Assembly: GCA_947454055.1 (NCBI GenBank)
Contig: CANGIS010000003.1
Coordinates: 108,407-172,406 of the forward strand
Direction of reading: 5' to 3'
Origin: Hyphomicrobiales bacterium
GTDB taxonomy: Bacteria; Pseudomonadota; Alphaproteobacteria; Rhizobiales; Beijerinckiaceae
DNA length: 64,000 nucleotides
A model generated the notes under the pieces. It saw only the letters and a program-made list of their open reading frames with translations. It made no database searches and was not told where the DNA came from. Made by a program: the position numbers and the translations under genes. Below are positions 8,739 through 18,457 of the stretch, piece after piece. Every line of letters begins with the position of its first letter. Position 1 is the first letter of the stretch.

Positions 8739-9443
8739 ATGTCCGTTATCGACCCGCGCGACCGGATGATCGTCGCGCTCGACCTGCCCAGCGTCCGTGA
8801 GGCCGAAGCTCTTGTCGACCAGCTCGGGGACAGCGTGAGCTTTTACAAGATCGGCATGGAATTGGTATATGCCGGTGGCCTTGATCTCGTTCGCCAGCTG
8901 TCTTCGCGTGGCAAAAAGGTGTTTTTAGACCTGAAATTGCACGATATTCCCAATACGGTTGAGAAAGCGACCGCGCGCGTGGTTGATCTGGGCGCAACTT
9001 TTTTAACGGTTCATGCCTTTCCGCAAACGATGAAAGCGGCGCTCGCTGGAAAGGCTGGAAGCCCGCTCAAAATTCTTGGCGTGACCGTAATGACGTCTTA
9101 CAACGATGACGACCTGATCGAGGCAGGCTATGCCATGGGTGTTCGTGATCTTGTTGCCCATCGGGCGGTTCAGGCCAAGCAGATTGGAATTAACGGGTTA
9201 ATCCTTTCCCCTGAAGAAGTTGGCGCTATGCGCGCTTTGCTTGGACCCGGTATGGCGCTTGTTACACCCGGTATTCGGCCTGCAGGGTCATCTAAGGGCG
9301 ATCAGAAGCGGGTTATGACGCCTGGTGAGGCGATCCGTGCGGGTGCTGATCATCTTGTAATTGGGCGGCCTGTAACCGCTGCAGCGGACCCAAAATTGGC
9401 TGCCGATGCCATTTTCGCCGAGATTCGGGCAGCGATTGGTTGA
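8739..9443 (+). CDS. pyrF: Orotidine 5'-phosphate decarboxylase
   Basis: Converts OMP to UMP in pyrimidine synthesis. This TIM-barrel protein of 234 residues carries the catalytic array [11 protein letters not shown], the early strand MIVALDLPS and the phosphate-binding TPGIRPAG and HLVIGRPVT segments. The ATG at 8739 ([10 protein letters not shown]) follows an AAGG; an ATG 15 nt upstream adds five residues that do not look conserved. It stands as a short gene between the methyltransferase and dapB, all on the same strand. Confidence 0.96.
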   Translation: MSVIDPRDRMIVALDLPSVREAEALVDQLGDSVSFYKIGMELVYAGGLDLVRQLSSRGKKVFLDLKLHDIPNTVEKATARVVDLGATFLTVHAFPQTMKAALAGKAGSPLKILGVTVMTSYNDDDLIEAGYAMGVRDLVAHRAVQAKQIGINGLILSPEEVGAMRALLGPGMALVTPGIRPAGSSKGDQKRVMTPGEAIRAGADHLVIGRPVTAAADPKLAADAIFAEIRAAIG

Positions 9444-9512
9444 CCCGGCGGGTTTGATCGCGTTTGGTGTTGATGGAACATTGAACCTCTTTTGAGCTAA
9501 GAGACTGATACC

Positions 9513-10331
9513 ATGGCGAATAAGCGCATCATCGTTGTCGGAGCCGGTGGCCGGATGGGCCGGATGCTGATCGAGACGATCCACCAAACGGAAGGCGCGA
9601 CGCTTGTGGGGGCAATCGAGCGTGAGGGCTCGCCATTGCTTGGGCAAGATTCAGGTCTACTGGCGAATACTGGCCCAAATGGCGTGAATATTACCGATGA
9701 TCCGCTGCCCCTTTTTGCGGCAGCCGACGCCGTCATCGACTTCACGACCCCCGCTTCTACGACCCATTATGCCGCTTTGGCCGCCCAAGCCCGCATCGTG
9801 CATGTGGTGGGGACGACCGGTATGGGCTCAGACGATCTAACCAAACTGGAAGCTGCCGCCCGTCATGCGGTTATCGTTCGATCGGGTAATATGAGCCTTG
9901 GCGTCAATCTTTTAGCCGCCCTTGTGAAACGGGTTGCCAAGACGCTGGGCGAGGATTTTGACATCGAAATCCTCGAAATGCACCATAAAATGAAGGTGGA
10001 TGCGCCGTCCGGCACGGCCTTATTGCTGGGTGAGGCCGCAGCAGCGGGGCGCGAGATCGTGCTGGATGATGCCCATTCGGTTCGCGTTCGGGATGGCCAT
10101 ACGGGCGTTCGGGAACCGGGTACCATCGGTTTTGCGGCCCTTCGGGGGGGTACCGTTGTGGGTGACCATAGCGTGATTTTTGCCGGACCTTCGGAGCGCA
10201 TTACGCTGTCGCATGTGGCGGAAAATCGGGAGATTTTCGCGCGCGGTGCCGTTCGCGCGGCGCTTTGGGGCCATGGCAAAAAGCCCGGCCTTTACTCAAT
10301 GATGGATGTGTTAAACTTGGGCGATATTTAA
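9513..10331 (+). CDS. dapB: 4-hydroxy-tetrahydrodipicolinate reductase
   Basis: NAD(P)H-dependent step of lysine and diaminopimelate synthesis, so it feeds cell-wall building. At 272 residues it has the nucleotide-binding start [12 protein letters not shown], the VVGTTGM loop, and the signature [15 protein letters not shown] with the catalytic His and Lys. Length is normal. It leads a same-strand run with gpmA, a GNAT gene and alkB. Confidence 0.97.
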   Translation: MANKRIIVVGAGGRMGRMLIETIHQTEGATLVGAIEREGSPLLGQDSGLLANTGPNGVNITDDPLPLFAAADAVIDFTTPASTTHYAALAAQARIVHVVGTTGMGSDDLTKLEAAARHAVIVRSGNMSLGVNLLAALVKRVAKTLGEDFDIEILEMHHKMKVDAPSGTALLLGEAAAAGREIVLDDAHSVRVRDGHTGVREPGTIGFAALRGGTVVGDHSVIFAGPSERITLSHVAENREIFARGAVRAALWGHGKKPGLYSMMDVLNLGDI

Positions 10332-10358
10332 CGCCCGCTTGCTTCGGAGATACCCTTT

Positions 10359-10979
10359 ATGGAACGCCTGCTTGTCCTCGTCCGCCATGGCCAGAGCGAT
10401 TGGAACCTCAAAAACCTGTTCACCGGCTGGAAGGATCCGGACCTGACGCCGCAGGGCATTGCGGAGGCGAGCGCGGCTGGCCAACGCCTGAAGGCGATGG
10501 GCTTAAGCTTTGATGTTGCATACACTTCGGCGTTGACGCGGGCCCAGCATACCTGCCGCCTGATCCTTGGCGAATTGGGCCAGAGCGATCTGCCTACCAT
10601 CCGTGAACAAGCGTTGAACGAGCGCGATTATGGCGATCTTTCAGGGCTCAACAAAGATGATGCCCGCGCGAAATGGGGTGAGGATCAGGTCCATCTCTGG
10701 CGCCGGTCTTACGATGTGCCGCCACCCGGTGGCGAAAGCCTGAAAGACACGGTTGCGCGCGTATTGCCCTATTATTGCAAGGAAATTCTCCCCCGCGTGC
10801 TGCGCGGCGAACGGGTTATCGTGGCCGCACATGGCAATTCCTTGCGCGCTTTGGTGATGATTTTGGACCGTTTGACGCCGGAAACCATCCCCTCCATGGA
10901 GCTTGAGACGGGTATTCCGCTGGTTTATCGGCTGAAGGCGGACTCGACCGTCGACACGAAAAAGGTGCTCACCGCTTGA
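10359..10979 (+). CDS. gpmA: 2,3-bisphosphoglycerate-dependent phosphoglycerate mutase
   Basis: Interconverts 2- and 3-phosphoglycerate in glycolysis. The 206-residue protein begins [16 protein letters not shown] with the phospho-accepting His (RHG), followed by [24 protein letters not shown] and the second His in [11 protein letters not shown]. It is shorter than the 250-residue E. coli form, as in other alphaproteobacteria. Its stop overlaps the start of the GNAT gene by four bases (TTGA). Confidence 0.95.
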   Translation: MERLLVLVRHGQSDWNLKNLFTGWKDPDLTPQGIAEASAAGQRLKAMGLSFDVAYTSALTRAQHTCRLILGELGQSDLPTIREQALNERDYGDLSGLNKDDARAKWGEDQVHLWRRSYDVPPPGGESLKDTVARVLPYYCKEILPRVLRGERVIVAAHGNSLRALVMILDRLTPETIPSMELETGIPLVYRLKADSTVDTKKVLTA

Positions 10980-11494
10980 TTGATATTCGCATTCTTGATG
11001 GCGAGGAAGCCCGCCAACGGATCCCCGAATTGGCGTTGATCCTGAAAGATTGCGTCAATAAGGGCGCGTCGGTCAGCTTTATGAATCCGTTCAGCCTTGC
11101 CGAGGCGATCGGGTTCTTCACTGATATTGCCGAGGTTGCAGCGCGCGATGAGCTCGTGCTGTTTGCGGCGATCGAGAACGGGCGGGCCGTTGGTACCGTT
11201 CAGCTTCAGCCGGTCTGGAAGCCGAACCAGCCGCATCGGGCGGATGTGGCTAAAATGCTGGTCCATTCGGCCCATCGCCAGAAAGGCATTGGTCAAAAGC
11301 TGCTGGAAGCGGTCGATCGTGAAGCTAAACGGCGCGGTTTAACGCTACTTACCCTCGATACGGCGTCCGATAGTCCTGCGGAAAGATTATATGTTCGGGC
11401 CGGTTATCAAAAGATAGGTTTAATTCCCGATTTTGCGCTTTGGCCCGACGGCGGATTAGGCGCAGCAACGTTTTTTTATAAAACATTAGGATGA
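10976..11494 (+). CDS. GNAT family N-acetyltransferase
   Basis: A 172-residue acyl-CoA-dependent acetyltransferase. The acetyl-CoA-binding motif is seen as [17 protein letters not shown] (about 95-112) and the later [11 protein letters not shown] is the usual C-terminal strand. It starts with TTG overlapping the gpmA stop and ends in an ATGA overlap with alkB, so the three are surely co-transcribed. The acceptor substrate cannot be inferred. Confidence 0.85.
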   Translation: MIDIRILDGEEARQRIPELALILKDCVNKGASVSFMNPFSLAEAIGFFTDIAEVAARDELVLFAAIENGRAVGTVQLQPVWKPNQPHRADVAKMLVHSAHRQKGIGQKLLEAVDREAKRRGLTLLTLDTASDSPAERLYVRAGYQKIGLIPDFALWPDGGLGAATFFYKTLG

Positions 11495-12195
11495 TCGAAG
11501 AAATCATCATCCAACCGGGTGTTTATTATTACCCGGAATACTTCAGCCGGCCAGAACAAGCGGCATTGCGCGACGAAATCATGAACCATGCCAAGGTGTT
11601 AGGCTGGTTTCAGCCTGTCTTGCCGCGGTGGGGAACACCGTTCTCGGTCAAGATGCTGAACTTCGGATCTTTGGGCTGGGTATCGGATAAATCGGGCTAT
11701 CGCTACCAGTCGACCCACCCTGATACAGGGGCTGTATGGCCACCCATTCCGGTAAATATGCTCAGTCTATGGCATATTATGCGCAGTCGCTTCGATAAAT
11801 CCGCCAGTAATAGGGATAAATGCCACTCAGGTAATCCCGCCAGTGGCTCAGATACACAACACCAGCGTTTCGATAATCCCGAAGCATGTTTGATTAATTA
11901 TTACGGACCCGCGGCAAAAATGGGCCTTCATCAGGATAAGGATGAACAGGATCTGGAGGCGCCGGTGGTTTCTGTATCGCTCGGCGATACGGCCATGTTC
12001 CGGATAGGAACGACGGAGCGCAATGGCCCCGTCCAATCGCTCAAATTGCGTTCTGGCGATGTGCTCGTTTTCGGCGGTCCGGCACGGCTGGCCTTTCATG
12101 GCATCAGCCGTATCTATCCGGGGACGTCCGCATTGCTGCCTGAAGGCGGACGCCTCAACCTGACGCTCAGACGGGTAACAAAGCCGACCGTCTGA
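11491..12195 (+). CDS. alkB: Alpha-ketoglutarate-dependent dioxygenase AlkB
   Basis: Fe(II)/2-oxoglutarate enzyme that removes alkyl groups from damaged bases by oxidation. Of 234 residues, the metal site is HQDKDE (His-x-Asp, about 149) and the distal His in LAFHGISRIYPG (about 196), with the 2OG-binding Arg in LNLTLRRV near the end. EACLINYYGP is the standard strand before the active site. About 26 residues ahead of it (RFDKSASN to QHQ) are extra compared with the family and belong to a repeat-like insertion. The start overlaps the GNAT stop (ATGA). Confidence 0.93.
   Translation: MIEEIIIQPGVYYYPEYFSRPEQAALRDEIMNHAKVLGWFQPVLPRWGTPFSVKMLNFGSLGWVSDKSGYRYQSTHPDTGAVWPPIPVNMLSLWHIMRSRFDKSASNRDKCHSGNPASGSDTQHQRFDNPEACLINYYGPAAKMGLHQDKDEQDLEAPVVSVSLGDTAMFRIGTTERNGPVQSLKLRSGDVLVFGGPARLAFHGISRIYPGTSALLPEGGRLNLTLRRVTKPTV
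11791..11876 (+). repeat. In-frame repeat insertion inside alkB, related to the one in queG
   Basis: Two copies of TTCGATAA (11791-11798 and 11869-11876) stand 78 nt apart and bracket units starting GATAAATCCGCCAGT and GATAAATGCCACTCA, plus CCCGCCAGTGGC. They encode DKSASNR, DKCHSGN and PASGSDT. The GCC-AGT core is read as Ala-Ser in the same frame as in queG. The segment sits in a surface-loop position before EACLINYYG. Removing 26 codons restores a normal AlkB. Confidence 0.65.
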
Positions 12196-12205
12196 GCGGG
12201 ATCGT

Positions 12206-12790
12206 TCAGGCCGTGGCGTTAACGCCGCCGGTCGTTGGGCCTTTCGGGCCACCCTTGGCCACGCCAACGAGGGCGGGCCGCAAGACGCGGTCGCCGATCA
12301 CGAAGCCCGCTTGTACCACCTGGGTAACGGTGCCGGACGGAACGCTTGCATCGTCCACCTCGAACATGGCCTGATGCAGGTTGGGATCAAATTTTGCGCC
12401 GTGTGGCTCGAGCTTCTTGATGCCGTGACGTTCGAGCGTCTTGAGCAGATCGCGCTCGATCAATTCGACACCTTCCACCAAGGCCTTGAAGGGACCGTCG
12501 GCGGTTGCAAGCGCATCTGCGGGAATGCTCTCAATGCCACGGCGGGCATTGTCGGCTACGCTCAGCATATCACGCGCAAAGGCGGTGACGGCATAGATGC
12601 GGGCGTCGGCAACTTCCTTCTCAGTCCGGCGGCGGAGATTTTCCATATCCGCCATGGTGCGCAACGCCTTGTCCTTCAGGCTTGCATTCTCGACATTCAG
12701 TGCTTCGATAAGGGCAAGAATATCGGCTTCCGATTTTTCATTGGAAGCAGGGGCTGCGGATTCGGTATCGGTCGAAGGCTTGTCGGTCAT
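12206..12790 (-). CDS. grpE: Nucleotide exchange factor GrpE
   Basis: Exchanges ADP for ATP on DnaK. The 194-residue protein has an acidic, flexible N-terminus, a long helix ([20 protein letters not shown], about 33-52) and the C-terminal beta domain with [15 protein letters not shown] and [16 protein letters not shown]. The start is the ATG at 12790. It is a separate minus-strand unit about 5 kb from dnaKJ and 10 kb from hrcA, whereas hrcA-grpE are neighbours in many alphaproteobacteria. It converges on alkB. Confidence 0.95.
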   Translation of the reverse strand: MTDKPSTDTESAAPASNEKSEADILALIEALNVENASLKDKALRTMADMENLRRRTEKEVADARIYAVTAFARDMLSVADNARRGIESIPADALATADGPFKALVEGVELIERDLLKTLERHGIKKLEPHGAKFDPNLHQAMFEVDDASVPSGTVTQVVQAGFVIGDRVLRPALVGVAKGGPKGPTTGGVNATA

Positions 12791-12830
12791 GGCACTCAAT
12801 CGGTAAGATGCAAAAGGGCTAATTCACTGT

Positions 12831-12862
12831 CGCATATCAGGTGTCTTATGCGGAAAATCAAG
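12831..12862 (-). promoter_or_regulatory. Possible RpoH-like promoter of grpE
   Basis: On the minus strand, CTTG (12862-12859) is followed after about 18 nt by CCTGATATG, which resembles the alphaproteobacterial heat-shock pattern but carries an extra G in the -10 box. It lies about 45 bp upstream of the grpE start. The match is weaker than that ahead of dnaK. Confidence 0.35.
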
Positions 12863-12903
12863 GTGTTGTAACGTCAATCCCACAAATAGGTCGATTTTGC
12901 GGG

Positions 12904-15660
12904 TTAGGCGGCCTCACGTGCTCCGAAAAGATCGAGCAAGGTCCGGGTAATCGTCGCCTGCCGTGCGGTATGGCCTACTTTTCCGCCGGTCAGATCGGTC
13001 ACGTAGAACACGTCGACCGCCTTCTCGCCAAAGGTCGCAATATGCGCGGATGCGATGTTCAGGTTGAGTTTCCCCAGCATCGTGGTGAGTTCATAGAGCA
13101 GGCCCGGCCGGTCGAGGCCCGATATTTCGATGACGGTAAATTTGTTCGACACCGCATTATCCAACACCACTTCCGGCACAACGGAAAAGGTTTTTGCCGT
13201 ATGGCCGCGTTGCGGAGCGCGAGCGGCTACGGCTTCGGCGATTTTGATTTCGCCTTTCAGCGCCCGCTCGATGCCTTGGGCGACGCGGGCGGCGCGGCGT
13301 AATTCGTCCTCATCCGCATCAAAGGCGCGGGAAACGAAGATTGTATCAAGGGCAATGCCGTCATTGGTCGTGAAAATCTGGGCATCGACGATGTTGGCCC
13401 CTGCCGCCGCACAGGCGCCCGTGATGATGGCGAGTAGACGGGGATGGTCGGGGGCGGAGATGGTAAGCTCGGTTACGCCGCGGAATTTATCGGTGGCGAC
13501 TTCAGTGGCGAGTGTGCGCATGTCGCGCTCGGCGGCGTATAGAAATTGGGCGTGTTTGATCCGGCGCGGCAGATCCACTTTGAGCCAATAGGCCGGATAA
13601 TGACGGCCGACATAGGCATCAAGCTCCGTATCGCTCCAATTGGGCAAGGCGCGGCGCAATTCATCCTGCGACGCGCGAACGCGTTGCTCGCGGTTAATAG
13701 TGGAATGGCCGCCGGCCAGCACAATTTCGGTTTCCCAAAAGAGCGTACGGAGCAATTGTCCCTTCCAACCGTTCCAGACACCCGGGCCAACCGCGCGAAT
13801 ATCGCATACCGTCAGAACGAGCAGCATTCTGAGGCGCTCAAGCGTTTGCACGGTGGCGGCAAAGGCCTCGATCGTCGAGGGGTCGGATAAATCGCGGCTT
13901 TGCGCGACGGTGGACATATCGAGATGGTGCTCGATCAACCAGGCGACCGCTTCCGTTTCGGCCTCGTTCAGACCCAATCTCGGGCAGAGGCGGCGGGCCA
14001 CTTTGGCCCCTGCAATGGAATGGTCCTCGGGCCGGCCTTTGGCCACATCGTGTAGGAACACGGCGACATGCAGGATCCGTCGATTGCGGATCATCGGCAT
14101 GATCTCGTGCGCTACGGGCAGCTCGGACGCATGCCGCCCCGCCTCGATTTCGGCCAGCGCGCCAAGCGAGCGCAGCAAATGCTCGTCGACCGTATAATGA
14201 TGATACATATTGAATTGCATCATCGCCACGACACGGCCAAATTCGGGCACGAATTTGCCCAAGAGGCCGGCCTCGTTCATGCGGCGGAGCGTAATTTCGG
14301 GTGAATGATCGGAGGTCAGAAGCTCGACAAAAAGGCGGTTCGCTTCAGGGTTTGCGCGCAAGGTCGGGTCGACCAGCCGGAGCGATTGGGTGACGAGGCG
14401 CGCGGCGTGCGGATGGATCGCCCGGTTCATGGTGTCGGCGATGTGAAAGAGCCGGATCAGATTAACGGGATCGCGCGTGAAAACCTCGTCATGGGCTACC
14501 GTGAGACGTTCATTCTCGATGATGAAGTCTTTGGAACCTGCGACTTTGGTGCTTTTGCGCTTCAAGCGATCGACAAAGCGGTTGAGACCCGACGCCGGTT
14601 TGGCTTGGCGCGCTTCAAGCGCCGCACACACAATGGCGGTGAGATCGCCGACATCTTTGGCGACCAGAAAATAGCGCTTCATGAAGCGTTCGACGCCTGA
14701 CATGCCGCCATGGCTCGCATAGCCCAAGCGCTCGGCAATCGCCCGCTGCACATCGAAGGAAAGCCGCTCTTCGGCTCTGCCTGTGACAAAATGCAACTGG
14801 CATCGCACGCGCCATAAAAACTCTTCGCAGCGCAAGAAGAGTTGGCGCTCTTCCTTGCTGAACAGGCCGACTTCGACCAGCTCGCCGACATCGCTGACGC
14901 GGTAGACATATTTGGCGATCCAGAACAGCGTGTTGAGATCGCGCAAGCCGCCTTTGCCGTCTTTGACATTGGGCTCAACAAGATAGCGCGACGAACCCGC
15001 ACGCGACACGCGGGTTTCGCGCTCGGCCAATTTGGCGGCGACGAATTCGGCCGCCGTTCCGGTCACCACTTCGCGGTCATAACGCGCTTGAAATTCGGCA
15101 AAGAGCGCCGGGTCGCCCGCAAGCGGGCGCGCCTCCAGCAGTGCCGTGCGGATCGTCATGTCAGCCTTGGCTTCGCGGACGCATTCATCCACGGTGCGGA
15201 CGGAATGACCGACCTTCAATTTCAAATCCCACAAAGCATAGAGGATGATTTCGACAATGCTTTCCGACCAAGGGGTTGCCTTATAGGGCAGCAAGATCAG
15301 CAGATCGATGTCGGAGCCGGGGGCCAGCGTGCCGCGTCCGTAACCACCAACGGCCGCCAGCGCCATTTTCTCCGACGAGGTCGGATTGGTTACGGGATAG
15401 AAAACGGTGGTCGCGACATCAAACAACGCGCGAATGATGCCATCCATGAGGGTGGAGAGGGCTGCGACACATTCAAGCCCGTTGCCGTTTTTGGCGAGCG
15501 ATTGTTCGGCGTCTGCCCGACCTTTGGCCAAGACGTCCCGCAAAATGGCAACAACGGCCTGACGGCGGAGGCGGGGCTCGCCCGAACCCGATGCCGCCTC
15601 GCGCAAGGCCGAGATTGGAATTGCCAGATCAATGGGCTCTTGCGTGGAATTCGGGGCCAT
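12904..15660 (-). CDS. glnD: [Protein-PII] uridylyltransferase / uridylyl-removing enzyme
   Basis: Nitrogen sensor that adds or removes UMP on PII proteins in response to glutamine. The 918-residue protein has all four parts in order: a nucleotidyltransferase domain (GGYGRGTLAPGSDIDLLIL, about 105-125), a helical linker, an HD hydrolase domain (VAVFLHDVAKGRPEDH, about 520) and two C-terminal ACT domains (about 715-800 and 830-910). Length is typical. It reads towards grpE with a 113-bp gap, and is divergent from phnA. Confidence 0.96.
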   Translation of the reverse strand: MAPNSTQEPIDLAIPISALREAASGSGEPRLRRQAVVAILRDVLAKGRADAEQSLAKNGNGLECVAALSTLMDGIIRALFDVATTVFYPVTNPTSSEKMALAAVGGYGRGTLAPGSDIDLLILLPYKATPWSESIVEIILYALWDLKLKVGHSVRTVDECVREAKADMTIRTALLEARPLAGDPALFAEFQARYDREVVTGTAAEFVAAKLAERETRVSRAGSSRYLVEPNVKDGKGGLRDLNTLFWIAKYVYRVSDVGELVEVGLFSKEERQLFLRCEEFLWRVRCQLHFVTGRAEERLSFDVQRAIAERLGYASHGGMSGVERFMKRYFLVAKDVGDLTAIVCAALEARQAKPASGLNRFVDRLKRKSTKVAGSKDFIIENERLTVAHDEVFTRDPVNLIRLFHIADTMNRAIHPHAARLVTQSLRLVDPTLRANPEANRLFVELLTSDHSPEITLRRMNEAGLLGKFVPEFGRVVAMMQFNMYHHYTVDEHLLRSLGALAEIEAGRHASELPVAHEIMPMIRNRRILHVAVFLHDVAKGRPEDHSIAGAKVARRLCPRLGLNEAETEAVAWLIEHHLDMSTVAQSRDLSDPSTIEAFAATVQTLERLRMLLVLTVCDIRAVGPGVWNGWKGQLLRTLFWETEIVLAGGHSTINREQRVRASQDELRRALPNWSDTELDAYVGRHYPAYWLKVDLPRRIKHAQFLYAAERDMRTLATEVATDKFRGVTELTISAPDHPRLLAIITGACAAAGANIVDAQIFTTNDGIALDTIFVSRAFDADEDELRRAARVAQGIERALKGEIKIAEAVAARAPQRGHTAKTFSVVPEVVLDNAVSNKFTVIEISGLDRPGLLYELTTMLGKLNLNIASAHIATFGEKAVDVFYVTDLTGGKVGHTARQATITRTLLDLFGAREAA

Positions 15661-15807
15661 GTTCGCCAGTTCTCAAACGCGTTGCGACAAGGATCAAGTG
15701 CCCGCTTCACCCCGCCGCGTCAACCATCGCGGATGGCGGAGATTTGGAGATTTCGCGTCCGGACGTTAAAGACCTCGTCCGATCATATCGAGAACAGGAG
15801 ACAGAAA

Positions 15808-16041
15808 ATGGCCGACGAAGACGAGATCATTGTTAAGGATTGCAACGGAACGCAGCTCAATGAGGGCGATACCGTTCATGTGATCAAGGATTTGAAGGTC
15901 AAGGGTACGTCTTCGGTCATCAAGCAGGGTACCAAGATCAAGGGTATTCGGCTTACCGATGTAGCGGACGAGATCGAATGCCGCGTGGAGGGCATCAAGG
16001 GCCTGGTGCTCAAGACGCAGTTTTTAAAGCGCGTGAACTGA
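15808..16041 (+). CDS. PhnA-like (YjdM) C-terminal domain protein
   Basis: A 77-residue protein matching the C-terminal domain of PhnA/YjdM, with VKDCNGTQLNEGDTVHVIKD, VKGTSSVIKQGTKIKGIRL and IKGLVLKTQFLKR. It lacks the N-terminal zinc ribbon of the longer form. Despite the old name it is not part of the carbon-phosphorus lyase, and the role is unsettled. A clear AGGAG precedes the ATG at 15808. It ends directly against the gshB stop, with the two stop codons back to back (TGATCA). Confidence 0.9.
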   Translation: MADEDEIIVKDCNGTQLNEGDTVHVIKDLKVKGTSSVIKQGTKIKGIRLTDVADEIECRVEGIKGLVLKTQFLKRVN

Positions 16042-16983
16042 TCAGCGCTTCGATTCAATCGCATCCCAAAGGGCGGCCGCGAGATCGGGGCCGCCGAGCC
16101 GCTTGATGGCGCGAAGTCCCGTTGGCGAGGTGACATTGATTTCGGTCAGATGGCCGTCAATCACATCGATGCCGACGAAAATCAGGCCCTGCTGGCGCAA
16201 GGTCGGACCGATGCGCTCGCAAATTTCGCGTTCGCGCGGGGAGAGTTCGGTGGTTTCCGCTGCGCCGCCCCGCACCATGTTGGAGCGGATATCATCCCCG
16301 CTCGGCACGCGGTTGACCGCGCCCAAGGCCACGCCATCGACCAGAATGATGCGCTTGTCGCCATCCACCACCTTCGGCAAAAAGCGCTGGATGACCCATG
16401 GCTCGCGGAAGGTGACGGAAAACAGGTCATAGAGCGAGCCAAAATTCGGGTCTTTAGCCGATACTTTGAAAACCGCAGCGCCGCCATTGCCATAAAGCGG
16501 CTTCATCACAACATCGCCATGCTCGCGGCGGAAGGCCTCGATTTCCGCTTTATCGCGGGTGATCAGGGTGGCCGGCATCAAATCGGGGAATTCAGTGACG
16601 AGAATTTTTTCGGGCGCGTTGCGCACCGAGGCCGGATCGTTGACGACGAGCGTTTTCGGATGGATGCGCTCTAAAAGATGCGTCGTGGTGATATAGGCCA
16701 TGTCGAAGGGTGGATCCTGGCGAAGCAGGACGACATCCATGGTCCCCAGATCGGTGCGTTCAGCGGGTTGAAGGGTGGCGTGGTCGCCTTTGACGTCGCG
16801 CACAACGACGGACGAGACCATCGCGCTGACCTTGCCGTCCCGCATCGCCATGGTGTCGGGCGTGTAATAGAAGAGAGCATGACCGCGCGCTTGCGCTTCC
16901 AGCATCATGGCGAAGCTCGAATCGCCGGCAATGTTGATTTTCTCGATCGGGTCCATCTGGACCGCTACCTTTAGCTTCGCCAC
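16042..16983 (-). CDS. gshB: Glutathione synthetase
   Basis: ATP-dependent joining of gamma-glutamylcysteine and glycine. An ATP-grasp protein with [20 protein letters not shown] at the start, [14 protein letters not shown] (ATP-binding loop, about 150-165) and the C-terminal [17 protein letters not shown] motif ([14 protein letters not shown]). The start was taken as the GTG at 16983 because AAGGAGA lies nine bases ahead of it; the ATG at 17004 would put that site inside the gene. This gives 313 residues, the usual size. It follows yraN on the same strand and supplies the glutathione needed by the GST and FrmA homologues in this window. Confidence 0.95.
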   Translation of the reverse strand: MAKLKVAVQMDPIEKINIAGDSSFAMMLEAQARGHALFYYTPDTMAMRDGKVSAMVSSVVVRDVKGDHATLQPAERTDLGTMDVVLLRQDPPFDMAYITTTHLLERIHPKTLVVNDPASVRNAPEKILVTEFPDLMPATLITRDKAEIEAFRREHGDVVMKPLYGNGGAAVFKVSAKDPNFGSLYDLFSVTFREPWVIQRFLPKVVDGDKRIILVDGVALGAVNRVPSGDDIRSNMVRGGAAETTELSPREREICERIGPTLRQQGLIFVGIDVIDGHLTEINVTSPTGLRAIKRLGGPDLAAALWDAIESKR

Positions 16984-17016
16984 GCTCGTTCTCTCCTTGG
17001 TCATTCCGCCCTCATT

Positions 17017-17394
17017 CTACGCCATGGGCAGTTCAAATGCATCCTCGATGTGAAACGGTAGGCGATAGGGCACGATGATCACGGCATCGCAGCGCAGCGT
17101 ATAGGCAGCAGCCCAGCCATTCCGCATCAGCCAACCGTCGACGGCGCGCGCGAAACGATAGATTTTGGTGGCTGAAATGGCGTCAAGTCCGGTGGCCTGA
17201 TCCGATCGCGCTTTAACCTCGACAAAGGCAACCACCTTGCCGCGAAGCGCAATCACGTCGATCTCGCCGCCATTGGCGATATAGCGCCGCGCCAGAATGC
17301 GGTAGCCTTTGAGCGTGAGGTAAAGAATGACGATCCACTCGGCGATATGCCCCAAACGCAGCGCCTTGCGGCGGCTATCGGGCGTGCGGACCAT
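17017..17394 (-). CDS. yraN: YraN family (UPF0102) endonuclease-like protein
   Basis: A 125-residue protein with the restriction-endonuclease-like core GGEIDVIALRGKVVAFVEVKAR (here E-x-D and E-x-K are visible within residues 44-62). UPF0102 members resemble Holliday-junction resolvases, but the function is not established. Its ATG overlaps the last base of the rsmI stop (TAATG), so it is translated with rsmI, an arrangement conserved across many proteobacteria. Confidence 0.9.
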   Translation of the reverse strand: MVRTPDSRRKALRLGHIAEWIVILYLTLKGYRILARRYIANGGEIDVIALRGKVVAFVEVKARSDQATGLDAISATKIYRFARAVDGWLMRNGWAAAYTLRCDAVIIVPYRLPFHIEDAFELPMA

Positions 17395-18296
17395 TAATCG
17401 TCGCCACGCGCTAGGGCTACCGCGCGGGCATAGATCTGGCGGCGCGGTAGGCCGGTTTCTTCAACCGTTACAACGGTGGCATCCTTCACCGACATCCGCG
17501 ATAGATGGCGTTTGATGCGTTCATCGAGATCGGCGTCATCGTGGACGATCTCGGTTTCAGCGGAGGGCGGACCAATCAGCACCACGATTTCACCCTTGGG
17601 CGGACCGGAGGCTTCAAATTCGGCCGCGAGCTGGGAGAGCGTGCCGCGTTTGACGGTTTCGAACATCTTGGTCAATTCGCGCGCAACCGTCGCCTGCCGG
17701 TTGCCCAAGATTTCGGCGCTGTCGGCCAGCATGGCGGCAACCCTTCGGGGTGATTCGAAAAACACGAGGGTGGAGGGAATGGCAGCCAGCACCGCCAAGC
17801 GCTCGCAGCGGGCGGAAGATTTGGGCGGCAGGAAGCCTTCGAAGAAAAACCGGTCGGTCGGCAGACCTGCGGCGACGAGGGCGGCCAAAACGGCGGACGG
17901 ACCTGGCACCGGCGTCACCTTCATGCCCTCGTCAAGCACGGCCTCGACGAGTTTATAGCCGGGATCGGAAACCAGCGGTGTGCCAGCGTCCGAGATCAAA
18001 GCCAGCGCTTCACCTGCCTCGAGCCGCCTCATGATTTTGGGCCGCATCTCAGCTGCGTTGTGTTCGTGATAGGCGATCAGAGGCGTTGTGATGCCATAAT
18101 GGGCGAGCAGCGTGCGGCTGACGCGCGTGTCTTCGGCCAAGACGGCATGGGCGGAGGCAAGCGTTGTCAGCGCGCGCAACGAAATATCGCGCAGATTGCC
18201 GATGGGCGTTGCCACCACATGCAGACCGGGCGCTATTCGCTCGGCCTCGGCTTTCATTCCAAAAACCGTATAGGACGAGCTACCTTCGTTCGACAT
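17394..18296 (-). CDS. rsmI: 16S rRNA (cytidine(1402)-2'-O)-methyltransferase
   Basis: Methylates C1402 of 16S rRNA in the decoding centre. A tetrapyrrole-methylase fold with HVVATPIGNLRDISLRAL, the SAM-site loops AEDTRVSR and LISDAGTPLVSDPG, and VPGPSAVLAALVAAGLP. The ATG at 18296 follows GGAG with good spacing and gives 300 residues; an upstream ATG would add 16 unconserved residues. The gene is the head of rsmI-yraN and lies divergent from the lipoprotein gene, the usual alphaproteobacterial arrangement. Confidence 0.95.
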   Translation of the reverse strand: MSNEGSSSYTVFGMKAEAERIAPGLHVVATPIGNLRDISLRALTTLASAHAVLAEDTRVSRTLLAHYGITTPLIAYHEHNAAEMRPKIMRRLEAGEALALISDAGTPLVSDPGYKLVEAVLDEGMKVTPVPGPSAVLAALVAAGLPTDRFFFEGFLPPKSSARCERLAVLAAIPSTLVFFESPRRVAAMLADSAEILGNRQATVARELTKMFETVKRGTLSQLAAEFEASGPPKGEIVVLIGPPSAETEIVHDDADLDERIKRHLSRMSVKDATVVTVEETGLPRRQIYARAVALARGDD

Positions 18297-18457
18297 GAAA
18301 AACTCCGGACGAACCCTATGATCGCCACATTGGATTGAAATCAATTAGAGGATTGGCATGGGGTAAGCTCGCCACGCAAGCGGCATTCGCATTGCGATCG
18401 GGCAAGGACACCTTGTATGAATGAAAAATGCAGTTCGCTTCGGGAGACAGGATCGTG

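Noticed and set aside
9659..9690. Third copy of the queG/alkB in-frame repeat in dapB
   Set aside because: The bases ACTGGC recur here, but the protein segment aligns with normal DapB without an insertion.
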